This document shows, in pieces, positions 47,958 to 57,267 of a stretch of 64,000 bases of DNA. A program made the position numbers and the translations under genes. The notes under the pieces were generated by a model. That model worked only from the letters and a program-made list of their open reading frames with translations. It was not told where the DNA came from and ran no database searches. The DNA lies in the NCBI RefSeq assembly GCF_015354335.1, contig NZ_JADKYR010000001.1, positions 124,001 to 188,000 on the forward strand, written 5' to 3'. Numbering within the stretch: position 1 is the first letter of the stretch; the number at the start of each line of letters is the position of its first letter. Source of the DNA: Methylophilus sp. 13. Lineage in GTDB: Bacteria > Pseudomonadota > Gammaproteobacteria > Burkholderiales > Methylophilaceae.

Positions 47958-50531
47958 TCATTCTTCGATGTCGGTGTCAGTGTCGTCGTCAGTTTCGACA
48001 ATTTTTTCCAAGCCAGACAGTTTTTCACCTTCGCCCAGGTTAATCAGCGTCACGCCTTGTGCGGCACGGCCCATGTCACGGATTTCCTTGACGCGGGTGC
48101 GAATCAGCACGCCACCGGTCGTGATCAACATGATTTCATCCTCAGCCGTCACCAGCTTGGCAGCAATGGCCAGACCGTTACGCTCGCTGATGGCAATGGC
48201 TTTCACACCCTGGGTACCGCGGCCGGAATGACGGAACTCGGACAACACTGTACGTTTACCGTAACCATTTTCAGTGGCAACCAAGACAGACTGCTGATCG
48301 TTCTCGGCAATCAGCAAGGACAGAACCTGTTGTTTCGCAGCCAGCTTCATGCCGCGTACACCGCGCGTCGCGCGTCCCATCGGACGCACATCATCTTCGG
48401 TAAACCAGACCGCTTTACCACCATTGGAGACCAACACAATATCGTTCTGGCCGTTGGTTACTTCAGCACCAATCAGGTAGTCACCATCATCCAGGTTAAT
48501 GGCAATAATGCCGGACTTACGTGGATTTGCAAACTCGGTCAACGCTGTTTTCTTCACGGTCCCCATTGCGGTCGCCATAAAGACGAAGTGATTTTCGTCA
48601 AACTCTTTCACCGGCAGGATCGCATTGATCTTCTCGCCTTCCTCCAGCGGGAACAGGTTCACAATCGGCTTGCCACGGCTGACACGGCTACCTTGCGGTA
48701 CTTCATACACTTTTAACCAGTACACACGACCACGGCTACTGAAGCACAGGATGTAGTCGTGCGTGTTGGCGACAAACATCTTGTCGATAAAGTCATCTTC
48801 TTTGGTGGCGGCCGCCTGCTTGCCACGACCACCGCGTTTTTGGGCACGGTATTCGTCTAGCGGCTGCGATTTGACATAGCCAGTATGTGATAAGGTCACC
48901 ACAACATCCTGCGGTGTAATCAGATCTTCCAGCGATAAATCTTGCGTATTCTGCTCGATCTCTGAACGGCGCTTATCACCAAACTGCTTCTGGATTTCAT
49001 TCAACTCGTCCACAATAATGGCGGTGACACGTTCAGGTTTGGCCAAAATATCCAGCAAGTCAGCAATGATATCCATCACTTCTTTGTATTCGCTGACAAT
49101 CTTGTCTTGTTCCAGACCAGTCAACCGTTGCAAACGCATTTGCAGAATTTCTTGCGCCTGTACATCTGACAGTTTGTAACCTTGCGGTGTCAGGCCAAAA
49201 TCGACCGACAGTCCTTCTGGACGCGAGGCCTCCATGGCGGCGCGCTTGAGCATTTCCTCGACCACGGGTGAATGCCAGCTGCGGGCCATCAACTCTTTTT
49301 TCGCTTCAGGTGGGGTTGGCGCGGCCTTGATGATGGCAATCATCTCGTCCACGTTGGCCAATGCCACCGCCAAGCCTTCCAGCACATGCCCACGGTCACG
49401 CGCTTTACGTAACTCAAACACAGTCCGGCGTGTCACCACTTCACGGCGATGACGCAGGAACGCTTCCAACATCTGTTTGAGGTTAAGCAGCCGTGGCTGG
49501 CCATCCATCAGGGCCACCATGTTCATGCCGAACGTGTCTTGCAGTTGTGTCTGCTTGTAGAGGTTATTTAAAATCACCTCTGGCACTTCGCCACGCTTGA
49601 GCTCAATCACCACGCGCATGCCGGACTTGTCGGACTCGTCGCGCAGGTCAGAAATACCTTCTATTTTCTTCTCGTTGACCAGCTCGGCAATTTTTTCAAT
49701 CAGGGTCTTTTTATTTACCTGATATGGCAACTCATCAATGATGATGGACTGACGACCGCCTTTGTCCAGGTCTTCAAAATGGGTGCGACCACGCATTACC
49801 ACACGGCCACGGCCAGTGCGGTAGCCCTCTTTCACGCCTGCCGTGCCATAAATAATCCCGGCTGTCGGGAAATCAGGGGCTGGGATCAATTCAATCAACT
49901 CATCCACACTGATTTCTGGCTGCTTGAGCAGGGCAAAACACGCATTCAATACTTCGTTGAGGTTGTGAGGCGGGATATTGGTTGCCATGCCCACGGCAAT
50001 GCCTGAGCTACCGTTAATCAGCAGATTAGGAATACGGGTCGGCATAATGAGCGGCTCTTGCTCGCTGCCGTCGTAGTTAGGGCCAAAATCTACGGTTTCT
50101 TTCTCGATATCCGCCAATAGCTCATGTGCGATCTTGGACATACGGATTTCGGTATACCGCATCGCGGCTGCATTGTCGCCATCGACCGAACCGAAGTTAC
50201 CCTGGCCGTCTACCAGCATGTAGCGCAATGAAAAGTCCTGCGCCATACGGACGATGGTGTCGTACACAGCCGTATCACCATGCGGGTGATACTTACCGAT
50301 CACATCGCCGACGATACGCGCAGATTTTTTGTAGGGCTTGTTGTAATCGTTAGACAGCTCGTGCATCGCGTACAATACACGTCTGTGCACAGGCTTGAGA
50401 CCATCACGAACATCCGGGAGCGCCCGTCCTACAATCACGCTCATGGCGTAATCGAGATAGCTGCGGCGCATCTCGTCTTCTAAACTGATAGGCAGGGTTT
50501 CTTTAGCAAATTGATCTGGAGACTGACTCAT
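47958..50531 (-). CDS. gyrA: DNA gyrase subunit A
   Basis: GyrA is the DNA-breaking and rejoining subunit of type II topoisomerase gyrase. The 857-residue protein has the catalytic Tyr126 in AAMRYTEIR, the quinolone-resistance region [13 protein letters not shown] with Thr87 and Asp91, and the C-terminal beta-pinwheel with the GyrA box KRGGRGK. Thr at the first quinolone position is the wild-type residue in many beta- and gammaproteobacteria and is not in itself resistance. The start is ATG 50531. A plausible extended -10 (TGCTAAAAT) is at 50567-50575. Confidence 0.98.
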   Translation of the reverse strand: MSQSPDQFAKETLPISLEDEMRRSYLDYAMSVIVGRALPDVRDGLKPVHRRVLYAMHELSNDYNKPYKKSARIVGDVIGKYHPHGDTAVYDTIVRMAQDFSLRYMLVDGQGNFGSVDGDNAAAMRYTEIRMSKIAHELLADIEKETVDFGPNYDGSEQEPLIMPTRIPNLLINGSSGIAVGMATNIPPHNLNEVLNACFALLKQPEISVDELIELIPAPDFPTAGIIYGTAGVKEGYRTGRGRVVMRGRTHFEDLDKGGRQSIIIDELPYQVNKKTLIEKIAELVNEKKIEGISDLRDESDKSGMRVVIELKRGEVPEVILNNLYKQTQLQDTFGMNMVALMDGQPRLLNLKQMLEAFLRHRREVVTRRTVFELRKARDRGHVLEGLAVALANVDEMIAIIKAAPTPPEAKKELMARSWHSPVVEEMLKRAAMEASRPEGLSVDFGLTPQGYKLSDVQAQEILQMRLQRLTGLEQDKIVSEYKEVMDIIADLLDILAKPERVTAIIVDELNEIQKQFGDKRRSEIEQNTQDLSLEDLITPQDVVVTLSHTGYVKSQPLDEYRAQKRGGRGKQAAATKEDDFIDKMFVANTHDYILCFSSRGRVYWLKVYEVPQGSRVSRGKPIVNLFPLEEGEKINAILPVKEFDENHFVFMATAMGTVKKTALTEFANPRKSGIIAINLDDGDYLIGAEVTNGQNDIVLVSNGGKAVWFTEDDVRPMGRATRGVRGMKLAAKQQVLSLLIAENDQQSVLVATENGYGKRTVLSEFRHSGRGTQGVKAIAISERNGLAIAAKLVTAEDEIMLITTGGVLIRTRVKEIRDMGRAAQGVTLINLGEGEKLSGLEKIVETDDDTDTDIEE

Positions 50532-50566
50532 TCTTGACCCAATTTATAGTTAAAAGTTATCACGCG

Positions 50567-50602
50567 ATTTTAGCATAAATAGCGCACTTCCGCTTGCTAA
50601 AT
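50567..50602 (-). promoter_or_regulatory. Putative gyrA promoter
   Basis: Read leftward, TGC-TAAAAT (extended -10, TAAAAT at 50567-50572) lies about 36 nt before gyrA. The -35 region is weak. A start about 7 nt downstream would leave a short leader to ATG 50531. Confidence 0.4.
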
Positions 50603-50664
50603 CACCACCGATAGACCCCGGGCCTTACGTGCCTCAACGTAAGCAGGGACAACCTATGTAAAAT

Positions 50665-50693
50665 GCAAAAGGGAGCCTAAATGCTCCCTTTGC
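50665..50693 (-). terminator. Intrinsic terminator after metZ
   Basis: GGGAGC-CTAAAT-GCTCCC flanked by GCAAAA/TTTGC sits between metZ (ending 50742) and gyrA; read leftward the stem runs into TTTTGC. It separates metZ from gyrA. Confidence 0.8.
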
Positions 50694-50741
50694 AGACCAT
50701 GCTACTCGCAGTCAAATCGACTCACGGACCATGCACACAAA

Positions 50742-51929
50742 TTAATAGGTTGTCAGCAATTGCAAATCGGCTTTCAAGTCCTCAACATGCTCAAGCCCAA
50801 CAGCTATTCTAACCAGGTTATCCTTGAGACCCGCCTGAGCCCGCGCCTCAGCGCTCACCCGGCTATGCGTGGTCGTGGCTGGATGGGTGATGGTGGATTT
50901 GGCATCACCCAGGTTCGCGGTAATCGAAATCAAGCGTGTGGCATCAATCAATGCCCAGGCGGCTTCCTGACCGGTTTGACCGGCGCGTGGTTTCACTTCA
51001 AAGCTGACGATGCCGCCGCCCAGTCGCTGTTGCTGCTGCGCCAGAGCATATTGCGGGTGCGAGCTTAACCCAGGATAAAATACACGTTCAACGCCAGGCT
51101 GTTGCTCCAGCCATTGCGCCAAAGCCGATGCACGCGCCGCATGGGCCTCCATGCGCACTTGCAATGTTTCCAGCCCCTTCACAAACACCCAGGCATTGAA
51201 CGCACTCATGGTCACCCCTGCCGTACGCAAGAAGCCATACACAGGCTCCATCAAGGCTTTACTACCCAACACTGCCCCGCCCAGCACCCTCCCCTGTCCA
51301 TCGATATATTTGGTAGCGGAATGAATCACAATATCCGCGCCCAATTTAAGCGGTTGCTGCAAGGCTGGTGTACAAAAACAATTGTCTACCGCCAGATAAG
51401 CACCTGCGGCATGCGCAATCGCTGCCAGTTTGGCAATATCCCCAATCTCGGTTAGCGGGTTAGATGGCGTTTCAGCAAAAAACAGTTTGGTATTCGGCTG
51501 GATGGCCGCTTGCCAGGCATCAAGATCCGTTAAGGAAACCAGCGTCACCTCCAAACCCCAGCGCTTGAGGATGTTGGTGAACAACTGCACGCTAGTGCCA
51601 AAAATACTGCGTGACGCCACCACATGATCACCTGCACTGCACATCCCCATGATGCAAGCCAGAATGGCAGACATGCCACTGGCAGTCGCCACGCATTGTT
51701 CGGCGCCTTCAAGTGCGGCCAGTTTATCCTGAAACATGGTGACGGTCGGGTTTGTAAAACGGGAATAAATATTACCTGGCTCGGTGCCGCCAAAACGTGC
51801 TGCCGCTTGCGCTGCATTTTTAAAGCGAAAACTCGAGTTTAAAAACAGCGCCTCTGAGTTTTCGCCAAACTCGGTGGTTAAGGTGCCAGCACGCACCGCC
51901 AGCGTTTCCAAATGGTATTGATCGTTCAT
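50742..51929 (-). CDS. metZ: O-succinylhomoserine sulfhydrylase
   Basis: MetZ makes homocysteine from an O-acyl-homoserine and sulfide in methionine synthesis. The 395-residue protein belongs to the Cys/Met PLP family: SRFTNPTVTMFQDKLAALEG, ATASGMSAI and the PLP lysine in HSATKYIDGQGRV. The C-terminal VSAEARAQAGL is also typical. A GAGGAAG ribosome site precedes ATG 51929. It is controlled by its own SAM-II riboswitch, described separately, not by the purF operon alone. Confidence 0.92.
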   Translation of the reverse strand: MNDQYHLETLAVRAGTLTTEFGENSEALFLNSSFRFKNAAQAAARFGGTEPGNIYSRFTNPTVTMFQDKLAALEGAEQCVATASGMSAILACIMGMCSAGDHVVASRSIFGTSVQLFTNILKRWGLEVTLVSLTDLDAWQAAIQPNTKLFFAETPSNPLTEIGDIAKLAAIAHAAGAYLAVDNCFCTPALQQPLKLGADIVIHSATKYIDGQGRVLGGAVLGSKALMEPVYGFLRTAGVTMSAFNAWVFVKGLETLQVRMEAHAARASALAQWLEQQPGVERVFYPGLSSHPQYALAQQQQRLGGGIVSFEVKPRAGQTGQEAAWALIDATRLISITANLGDAKSTITHPATTTHSRVSAEARAQAGLKDNLVRIAVGLEHVEDLKADLQLLTTY

Positions 51930-51961
51930 ACTTCCTCAAACTTCTGTCCGCAAACGGACGG

Positions 51962-51999
51962 CAATAAAAAACCCGTTTCAGCATTGCGCTAAAACGGGT
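51962..51999 (-). terminator. Riboswitch-controlled terminator before metZ
   Basis: A 12-bp stem (ACCCGTTTTAGC at 51999-51988 with GCTGAAACGGGT at 51982-51971, one T-G pair, loop GCAAT) is followed by TTTTTTATT. It lies about 33 nt before metZ and is the regulated expression platform. Confidence 0.92.
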
Positions 52000-52002
52000 C
52001 TT

Positions 52003-52087
52003 TGGGCTCTCGCTTTAGCAGTATTTATAATGCGCCCGCAAGCTGAGTTTGGCTTCGTTTAAAGTTCGCCACTCAAATCAGCGCAAT
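52003..52087 (-). ncRNA. SAM-II riboswitch aptamer of metZ
   Basis: The leader carries the SAM-II (SAM-alpha) consensus: GCGCTGATTT, then CTTGCGGGCGC, then ATTATAAATACTGCTAAAGCG. GCGC at 52084-52081 pairs with GCGC near 52035-52032, and the GATTT/AAT and GCTAAA elements form the pseudoknot as in the known 52-nt SAM-II crystal structure. Here the first loop carries an extra hairpin, GAGT-GGC/GCC-AA-ACTC, at about 52044-52074. The 3' strand GCTAAAGCG (52019-52011) can pair with CGTTTTAGC, the first arm of the terminator, over 9 bp with one G-T. Thus bound SAM would free the terminator and stop metZ transcription. Confidence 0.92.
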
Positions 52088-52090
52088 TTC

Positions 52091-52119
52091 ATTAAACGCC
52101 TTTTAAAGTAGGCTGTCAA
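52091..52119 (-). promoter_or_regulatory. Sigma70 promoter of the metZ riboswitch
   Basis: A consensus -35 TTGACA (52119-52114) and -10 TTTAAT (52096-52091) are separated by 17 nt. The -35 lies 4 nt after the purF stop. Transcription would begin about 52084, at the first base of the aptamer. Confidence 0.85.
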
Positions 52120-52122
52120 GTC

Positions 52123-53658
52123 TTACTCGACACCCACCAAATCCGTTGATAACAAGTTCAGATCCAGCTGGGTGGTAGAGTTTGGCGGCAACTGTTTTTT
52201 ACTCATGTCACTGCGGGCAGACTCAATACGATTCAAATAAGCGGCGTCAATGTCGCCGGTCACGTATTTGCCATCAAAGCAACTGCAATCAAATTCAGTC
52301 ATGTGCGGATTGGATTTGGTAATGCTTTCACGCAAGGCGTCCAGATCCTGGTAAATCAAGGCATCTGCACCGATTTCAGCGCAAATCTCTTCATCGGTAC
52401 GGTTGGTTGCCAGCAATTCATGGCGGCTGGGCATATCAATGCCATACACGTTAGGATAACGCACCGGTGGCGCAGCTGAGGCAAAGTAAACCTTGTTTGC
52501 GCCCGCATCGCGCGCCATTTGCACGATTTGCTGTGAGGTGGTGCCACGTACAATCGAGTCGTCTACCAGCAAGACGTTTTTGCCTTTGAATTCAATCCCG
52601 ATTGGATTCAACTTCTGGCGCACGGATTTCTTGCGCAAGGCCTGACCTGGCATGATGAAGGTACGGCCAATATAGCGGTTTTTAATAAAGCCCTCGCGAT
52701 AATCCAGACCCAAGGCAATACCTAGTTGCAACGCACTTGGACGGCTGGTATCAGGAATCGGAATCACGACATCAATCTGTTTATCGGCCCATTCGCGTTT
52801 AATTTTTTCTGCCAGCAAGGTCCCCATGTCCAGACGGGTCTGGTAGACAGACACGCCATCAATCACAGAGTCCGGGCGAGCCAGGTAGACATATTCAAAA
52901 ATGCAGGAAGTCAGCTTGGCATTTTCGGCACATTGGCGGCTGCACATATTGCCATCCATATCAATAAACACGGCCTCACCAGGCTCAACATCACGCACTA
53001 GCGTAAAGCCCAGCACATCCAGTGCCACGCTCTCGGAAGCCACAATATACTCGGTGCCTTTTTCTGTTTCCTGCTTGCCGATGACCAGCGGACGGATGCC
53101 ATGCGGATCGCGGAACGCCAGCAGCCCGAAATTAGCAATCATGGCGACCACGGCATAGGCACCTTTACAACGCCTGTGTACACCGGCCACCGCATCAAAC
53201 ACCATATCACTATTTAACAGGGCATTTTTAGAGGTGCTTTCAATTTCGTGTGCCAAGACATTCAACAACACTTCAGAGTCTGAATTGGTATTGATATGAC
53301 GCAGGTCTTGACGGAACATTTCTGACTTCAACTGCTCGGAGTTAGTGAGGTTACCGTTGTGACCCAACACGATGCCAAATGGTGAGTTGACATAAAAAGG
53401 CTGGGCTTCTGCCGCACTAGAGGAACCCGCGGTTGGATAACGGACATGCGCGATACCCACATTACCAACCAGGTTACGCATGTGGCGCGTATGAAAGACG
53501 TCTTTCACCAGGCCATTATTTTTATGCATATGGAAGGTATTGCCATCACAGGTCACGATGCCAGCGGCATCTTGACCACGGTGCTGTAAGACCAGCAATC
53601 CGTCATACAACAACTGATTCACCGGGTTCTTGCCTACAATACCGATAATTCCACACAT
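52123..53658 (-). CDS. purF: Amidophosphoribosyltransferase
   Basis: PurF makes phosphoribosylamine from PRPP and glutamine, the first step of purine synthesis. The 511-residue enzyme begins MCGIIGIVGK, with the nucleophilic Cys2 of the Ntn glutaminase domain; the phosphoribosyltransferase domain has the LLVDDSIVRGTTS PRPP loop. No N-terminal propeptide precedes Cys2, as in E. coli. It follows cvpA by 33 bp, a common gene order. The metZ promoter lies immediately past its stop. Confidence 0.97.
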   Translation of the reverse strand: MCGIIGIVGKNPVNQLLYDGLLVLQHRGQDAAGIVTCDGNTFHMHKNNGLVKDVFHTRHMRNLVGNVGIAHVRYPTAGSSSAAEAQPFYVNSPFGIVLGHNGNLTNSEQLKSEMFRQDLRHINTNSDSEVLLNVLAHEIESTSKNALLNSDMVFDAVAGVHRRCKGAYAVVAMIANFGLLAFRDPHGIRPLVIGKQETEKGTEYIVASESVALDVLGFTLVRDVEPGEAVFIDMDGNMCSRQCAENAKLTSCIFEYVYLARPDSVIDGVSVYQTRLDMGTLLAEKIKREWADKQIDVVIPIPDTSRPSALQLGIALGLDYREGFIKNRYIGRTFIMPGQALRKKSVRQKLNPIGIEFKGKNVLLVDDSIVRGTTSQQIVQMARDAGANKVYFASAAPPVRYPNVYGIDMPSRHELLATNRTDEEICAEIGADALIYQDLDALRESITKSNPHMTEFDCSCFDGKYVTGDIDAAYLNRIESARSDMSKKQLPPNSTTQLDLNLLSTDLVGVE

Positions 53659-53691
53659 AGTGACATCCTATCAAACACTTGAGATTACAAA

Positions 53692-54210
53692 TTAAATCAC
53701 TGACTCGTCGAGCTGTTGCTGGTCCAAATGCACATGCTTGGCAATACTAGATGGCATCCAGGGTAGCAATTTCAAGACCAGCACTTCAATTGGCGCGCTG
53801 AACATGGCATTTGACCAGCGCGGATCCTTTGGAAGTTCCGTCATGGCAGCCAACATCACCAGAATACAGACAATCAGCAGCCCCTTCAGCGCCCCAGCCG
53901 CACCGCCCAAAATACGGTTCAGCCCACCCAGACCTACCGCTTTAATCAACGTGGTCAACAACAGCGCCAGCAAGGTACAAACAAACAATACCAGTAAAAA
54001 TACCAGTAAAAATGCGGCCATGGCTTTGATCGCCTCACCAGGAATCTGTTCTGGCATGTAAGCGATCACCTGACTATTGAAGCGGTTGGCTAAATAGAAA
54101 GCCAATACCCATCCGAGCACAGAAAACAGCTCATGAATGGCACCACGCATGAGACCGACCAAAATCGAAAAGCCAAGAATGCCTAATACCAGGTAATCAA
54201 ATACTGTCAT
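53692..54210 (-). CDS. cvpA: CvpA family membrane protein
   Basis: CvpA is a small inner-membrane protein first tied to colicin V production; its exact role is still unsettled. The 172-residue protein has about four hydrophobic segments, starting TVFDYLVLGILGFSILVGLMRGAIHE, typical of the family. It lies 7 bp after the SPOR protein gene and 33 bp before purF, the order found in E. coli dedD-cvpA-purF. Confidence 0.92.
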   Translation of the reverse strand: MTVFDYLVLGILGFSILVGLMRGAIHELFSVLGWVLAFYLANRFNSQVIAYMPEQIPGEAIKAMAAFLLVFLLVLFVCTLLALLLTTLIKAVGLGGLNRILGGAAGALKGLLIVCILVMLAAMTELPKDPRWSNAMFSAPIEVLVLKLLPWMPSSIAKHVHLDQQQLDESVI

Positions 54211-54216
54211 AAGTAC

Positions 54217-55008
54217 TTATGACTTACTGGCGACGATACCGCTAAAACCTGCCGCTTCCAATTTTTTGAGGGTGGCTGCCGCTTCGTTACGTGTCGCATA
54301 AGTCCGTGTTCGCAGACGCAGCTTCTGTCCAGTCGCATCGACTTTCTCAGTGGCCGTTTCAAACCCTGCGTGCTTCAGCTTGACCTGTAGATTTTCAAGA
54401 TTTTTTGGATCAGAAAAAACCCCAAACTGGACAAAAAACTTGCCTGTTTTTTTATCGGATTCCACAGCGACTTCTTTAACCGCAGGTTTCACTGGCGCAA
54501 CTTTGGGTTCAACTTTGGGTTCAACTTTGGGTTCAACTTTGGGTTCAACTTTGGGTTCAACTTTGGGTTCAACTTTGGGTTCAACTTTGGGTTCAACTTT
54601 GGGTTCAACTTTGGGTTCAACTTTGGCAACGACAGGCTCGGCAGTCACAACAGGCGCCGCTTCGACTTTCGCAGGCTTTGGTGTTTCTGCTACAACAGGG
54701 GCAGACGCTGCGGACTCGGTCGCAACGGGTTTTACACCTTGAGTGGGAGTGGGTTCATTGCCTGCAGGCGCGGCTTCATTATCAAGCACAACTTCATCTT
54801 CTGGCAGCTCTAAAATTGGTTCCCGGGTCGCCTGGCGGTTTACCACAGTGATTTCGACATTTTCCTGGCTGGTATCCACGACTCTGTCCTTGAGCACGAA
54901 CGGCAGGATAATCAGCATCAGAATTACCAGGGTGACCGCACCCACTAACCGCCTGCGGGCAGTTTTCTTGAGCAACAGCTCATTTTCAGTCAAAGCATCT
55001 CTCGCCAT
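54217..55008 (-). CDS. dedD: SPOR-domain protein (DedD-like) with ten VEPK repeats
   Basis: This is a single-pass inner-membrane protein with a cytoplasmic N-terminus, one transmembrane helix (about 21-41, LVGAVTLVILMLIILPFVL), a long periplasmic linker and a C-terminal SPOR domain (about 185-263) that binds denuded septal glycan, so it works at division. The linker holds ten tandem V-E-P-K units from perfect 12-bp DNA repeats at 54501-54620. The linker is otherwise Ala/Pro/Val-rich. The length of 263 residues is near the DedD norm. The neighbours folC and cvpA match the usual order. Confidence 0.9.
   Translation of the reverse strand: MARDALTENELLLKKTARRRLVGAVTLVILMLIILPFVLKDRVVDTSQENVEITVVNRQATREPILELPEDEVVLDNEAAPAGNEPTPTQGVKPVATESAASAPVVAETPKPAKVEAAPVVTAEPVVAKVEPKVEPKVEPKVEPKVEPKVEPKVEPKVEPKVEPKVEPKVAPVKPAVKEVAVESDKKTGKFFVQFGVFSDPKNLENLQVKLKHAGFETATEKVDATGQKLRLRTRTYATRNEAAATLKKLEAAGFSGIVASKS
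54501..54620. repeat. Ten perfect 12-bp tandem repeats in dedD
   Basis: The unit TTTGGGTTCAAC (reading upward as VEPK codons GTTGAACCCAAA) is repeated ten times without mismatch, flanked by degenerate copies. It is in frame, so unit gain or loss by slipped pairing would alter linker length by four residues without frameshift. Confidence 0.97.
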
Positions 55009-55055
55009 AATGTGTTGAAGTTCTCACTCAGCAGATTTCAAGTGCAGGACGCTCT

Positions 55056-56351
55056 CTAGCAGCCCCACTGATCAGGCGTTAATTCAAGGATTGCGGCCAC
55101 GGTAAAAAAGGAACCGAATACGATAATTTTATCATTTTTCGCTGCTTTCTTATAGGCGCTTCGCAAGGCATCAGGCAACGCGGCATATGTATGCAGCCGA
55201 TCAGGCGCAACCTGATGGGCCAGATATGTGTTTAACTCTTGAATATCTGCCGCGCGCGGATGCGCAATCGGGGCAATATGCCATTCGTCAAAGACATCAT
55301 GCAGGATATCGACAACACTGGCGATGTCTTTGTCAGACAACATGGAAAACACCGCGATGACGCGTCCACCACCGGTACTAAGCTGCTGGAGATTATCACG
55401 CAAGGCACGCGCAGCATGTGGATTATGGGCGACATCCAGAATAATGTCGGGGGAGCGTTGCCAATACTGAAAACGCCCGGTCACTTCGGTGTCTATTAGC
55501 GCCTGTAACATGACCGAAGAAGTTACTGGCAACTTTGATTGCAATGCACGTACGGCAAAAATTACATTGGCGGCATTATTCCATTGGTAGCGGCCATACA
55601 AACGCAAACTGGCAATATCCAACACGCCGAACGCATCTTCATAATGCGCGACTTGTGACTCGCGGATGTCTATCTGGTAGTCACTACCGTAGCGGTATAG
55701 CTTAACGCCCAATTGCTCTGCATAGGCAAGCAAGGACAGCGGCGGTTCGGCGTCGCCGCAGATAGCAATTTGCTCAGCCCGGTAGATGCCAGCCTTCTCG
55801 CGGCCAATCAATTCACGCGTATCCCCTAGATACTCCATGTGGTCCAGGTCTACATTGGTGACAATGGCACAGGCGGCATCGACGATATTCACGGCATCCA
55901 GGCGTCCGCCCAAGCCGACTTCCAGCACTACGACATCCAGCGCCTGTTGCTCAAACGCCCATAAGGCCGCCAGCGTCCCCATTTCAAAATAGGTGAGTGT
56001 GATATCGCCCCGCGCCTGCTCGACGGCGGAAAAGGCCTGGCATAAGCAATCATCAGCAATGACTTGCCCGTTGAAGCGCACGCGCTCCTGATAGTGCACA
56101 AGGTGTGGGGAAGTATAGCAGCCGACCTGATAACCGGCCGCAGTATAAATGTGCTCCAGCATGGCACAGGTCGAGCCTTTGCCGTTGGTGCCACCCACCG
56201 TAATGACGGTGAATGGAAAAGTGAGCTGTAATCGCTGCGCAACGGCTTGCACCCTGCCCAAGCCCATCTCAATGGACTTGGGATGCAATGACTCAATATA
56301 ACCGAGCCAATCCTCAACCGTTTGCGGATGCTCGGGTATCACAGTGGACAT
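55056..56351 (-). CDS. folC: Bifunctional folylpolyglutamate / dihydrofolate synthase
   Basis: FolC adds glutamate to dihydropteroate and folates. The 431-residue protein shows the Mur-ligase-like P-loop GGTNGKGSTCAMLEHIY (about 55-71), TSPHLVHYQERVRFNG, VVLEVGLGGRLDAVN and LDVAHNPHAARALRD. Start ATG 56351 shares one base with the accD stop (TGATG), meaning translational coupling. In a methylotroph it may also serve related pterin pools, but that is inference. Confidence 0.96.
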   Translation of the reverse strand: MSTVIPEHPQTVEDWLGYIESLHPKSIEMGLGRVQAVAQRLQLTFPFTVITVGGTNGKGSTCAMLEHIYTAAGYQVGCYTSPHLVHYQERVRFNGQVIADDCLCQAFSAVEQARGDITLTYFEMGTLAALWAFEQQALDVVVLEVGLGGRLDAVNIVDAACAIVTNVDLDHMEYLGDTRELIGREKAGIYRAEQIAICGDAEPPLSLLAYAEQLGVKLYRYGSDYQIDIRESQVAHYEDAFGVLDIASLRLYGRYQWNNAANVIFAVRALQSKLPVTSSVMLQALIDTEVTGRFQYWQRSPDIILDVAHNPHAARALRDNLQQLSTGGGRVIAVFSMLSDKDIASVVDILHDVFDEWHIAPIAHPRAADIQELNTYLAHQVAPDRLHTYAALPDALRSAYKKAAKNDKIIVFGSFFTVAAILELTPDQWGC

Positions 56352-57217
56352 CAGGCAGCTTTGGCAATGTTCAACAAGCTGGATAACACCTGGCTTAATT
56401 TGCCACGCATTTCACGACGGTCGACGATCATGTCAATCGCACCATGCGTCAGCAAAAATTCTGCACGCTGAAAGCCCTCTGGCAAGGTTTCACGTACTGT
56501 TTGTTCGATCACACGCGGGCCTGCAAAGCCGATCAAGGCATTCGGTTCGGCGATAATCACATCCCCGAGCATGGCAAAACTGGCAGAAACCCCACCCATG
56601 GTCGGATCAGTCAACACCGACACGTAAGGCAAGCCTGCTTCGGACAACTTGGTCAATGCCGCACTGGTTTTGGCCATTTGCATTAATGAAAGCAAGCCCT
56701 CTTGCATGCGCGCACCGCCACTGGCAGAGATACAGATAAAGGCACATTTCTGCTCGATCGCTGCTTGTACCCCACGCACAAAACGCTCACCAACGACTGA
56801 GCCCATAGAGCCGCCCATGAATTTAAATTCAAACACGGCAGCAACGACAGGCACGCCTTCAATCGTTCCGCGCATCACAATCAGTGCATCTTTTTCTTTG
56901 ACATCACGCTGGGCAGCCTTCATACGCTCGGCGTAGGTTTTACTATCCTTAAACTTGAGTGCGTCCACGGGGGTGACATCGGCACCAATTTCAACGCGTC
57001 CCGCTTCATCCAGCAAGACGTTCAAACGATCACGCGCACCCAGACGATGATGATGCCCACATTGCGGACAAACCTCCAAGTTCGCGTCCAGATCGGTCCG
57101 ATATAACACGGTCTGGCAGGCATCACATTTATGCCACAAGCCCTCGGGCACGTTACGCTTTTGTACCGAGCCTACCGCACGTTTAATCTTTTGTGGAATC
57201 TTGTCTAACCAACTCAT
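56351..57217 (-). CDS. accD: Acetyl-CoA carboxylase carboxyltransferase beta subunit
   Basis: AccD with AccA transfers the carboxyl group to acetyl-CoA to make malonyl-CoA. The 288-residue protein begins with a four-cysteine zinc ribbon ([11 protein letters not shown] and [10 protein letters not shown]) and continues with the crotonase-like carboxylase fold, including [18 protein letters not shown], typical of AccD. It lies between trpA and folC, the usual beta/gammaproteobacterial order. Confidence 0.97.
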   Translation of the reverse strand: MSWLDKIPQKIKRAVGSVQKRNVPEGLWHKCDACQTVLYRTDLDANLEVCPQCGHHHRLGARDRLNVLLDEAGRVEIGADVTPVDALKFKDSKTYAERMKAAQRDVKEKDALIVMRGTIEGVPVVAAVFEFKFMGGSMGSVVGERFVRGVQAAIEQKCAFICISASGGARMQEGLLSLMQMAKTSAALTKLSEAGLPYVSVLTDPTMGGVSASFAMLGDVIIAEPNALIGFAGPRVIEQTVRETLPEGFQRAEFLLTHGAIDMIVDRREMRGKLSQVLSSLLNIAKAA

Positions 57218-57267
57218 AACTTCTCCTACGGATAGATGACGATCTCTGAATACCTGTTCATCACAGC

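Noticed and set aside
47958-50531. Quinolone-resistance mutation in gyrA
   Set aside because: Thr87 replaces the Ser of E. coli but Thr is the normal residue in many relatives, and Asp91 is kept.
54350-54742. Rightward ORF with a repeated threonine-leucine-glycine-serine pattern inside dedD
   Set aside because: It is the antisense reading of the VEPK repeats; the SPOR protein on the minus strand explains the sequence.
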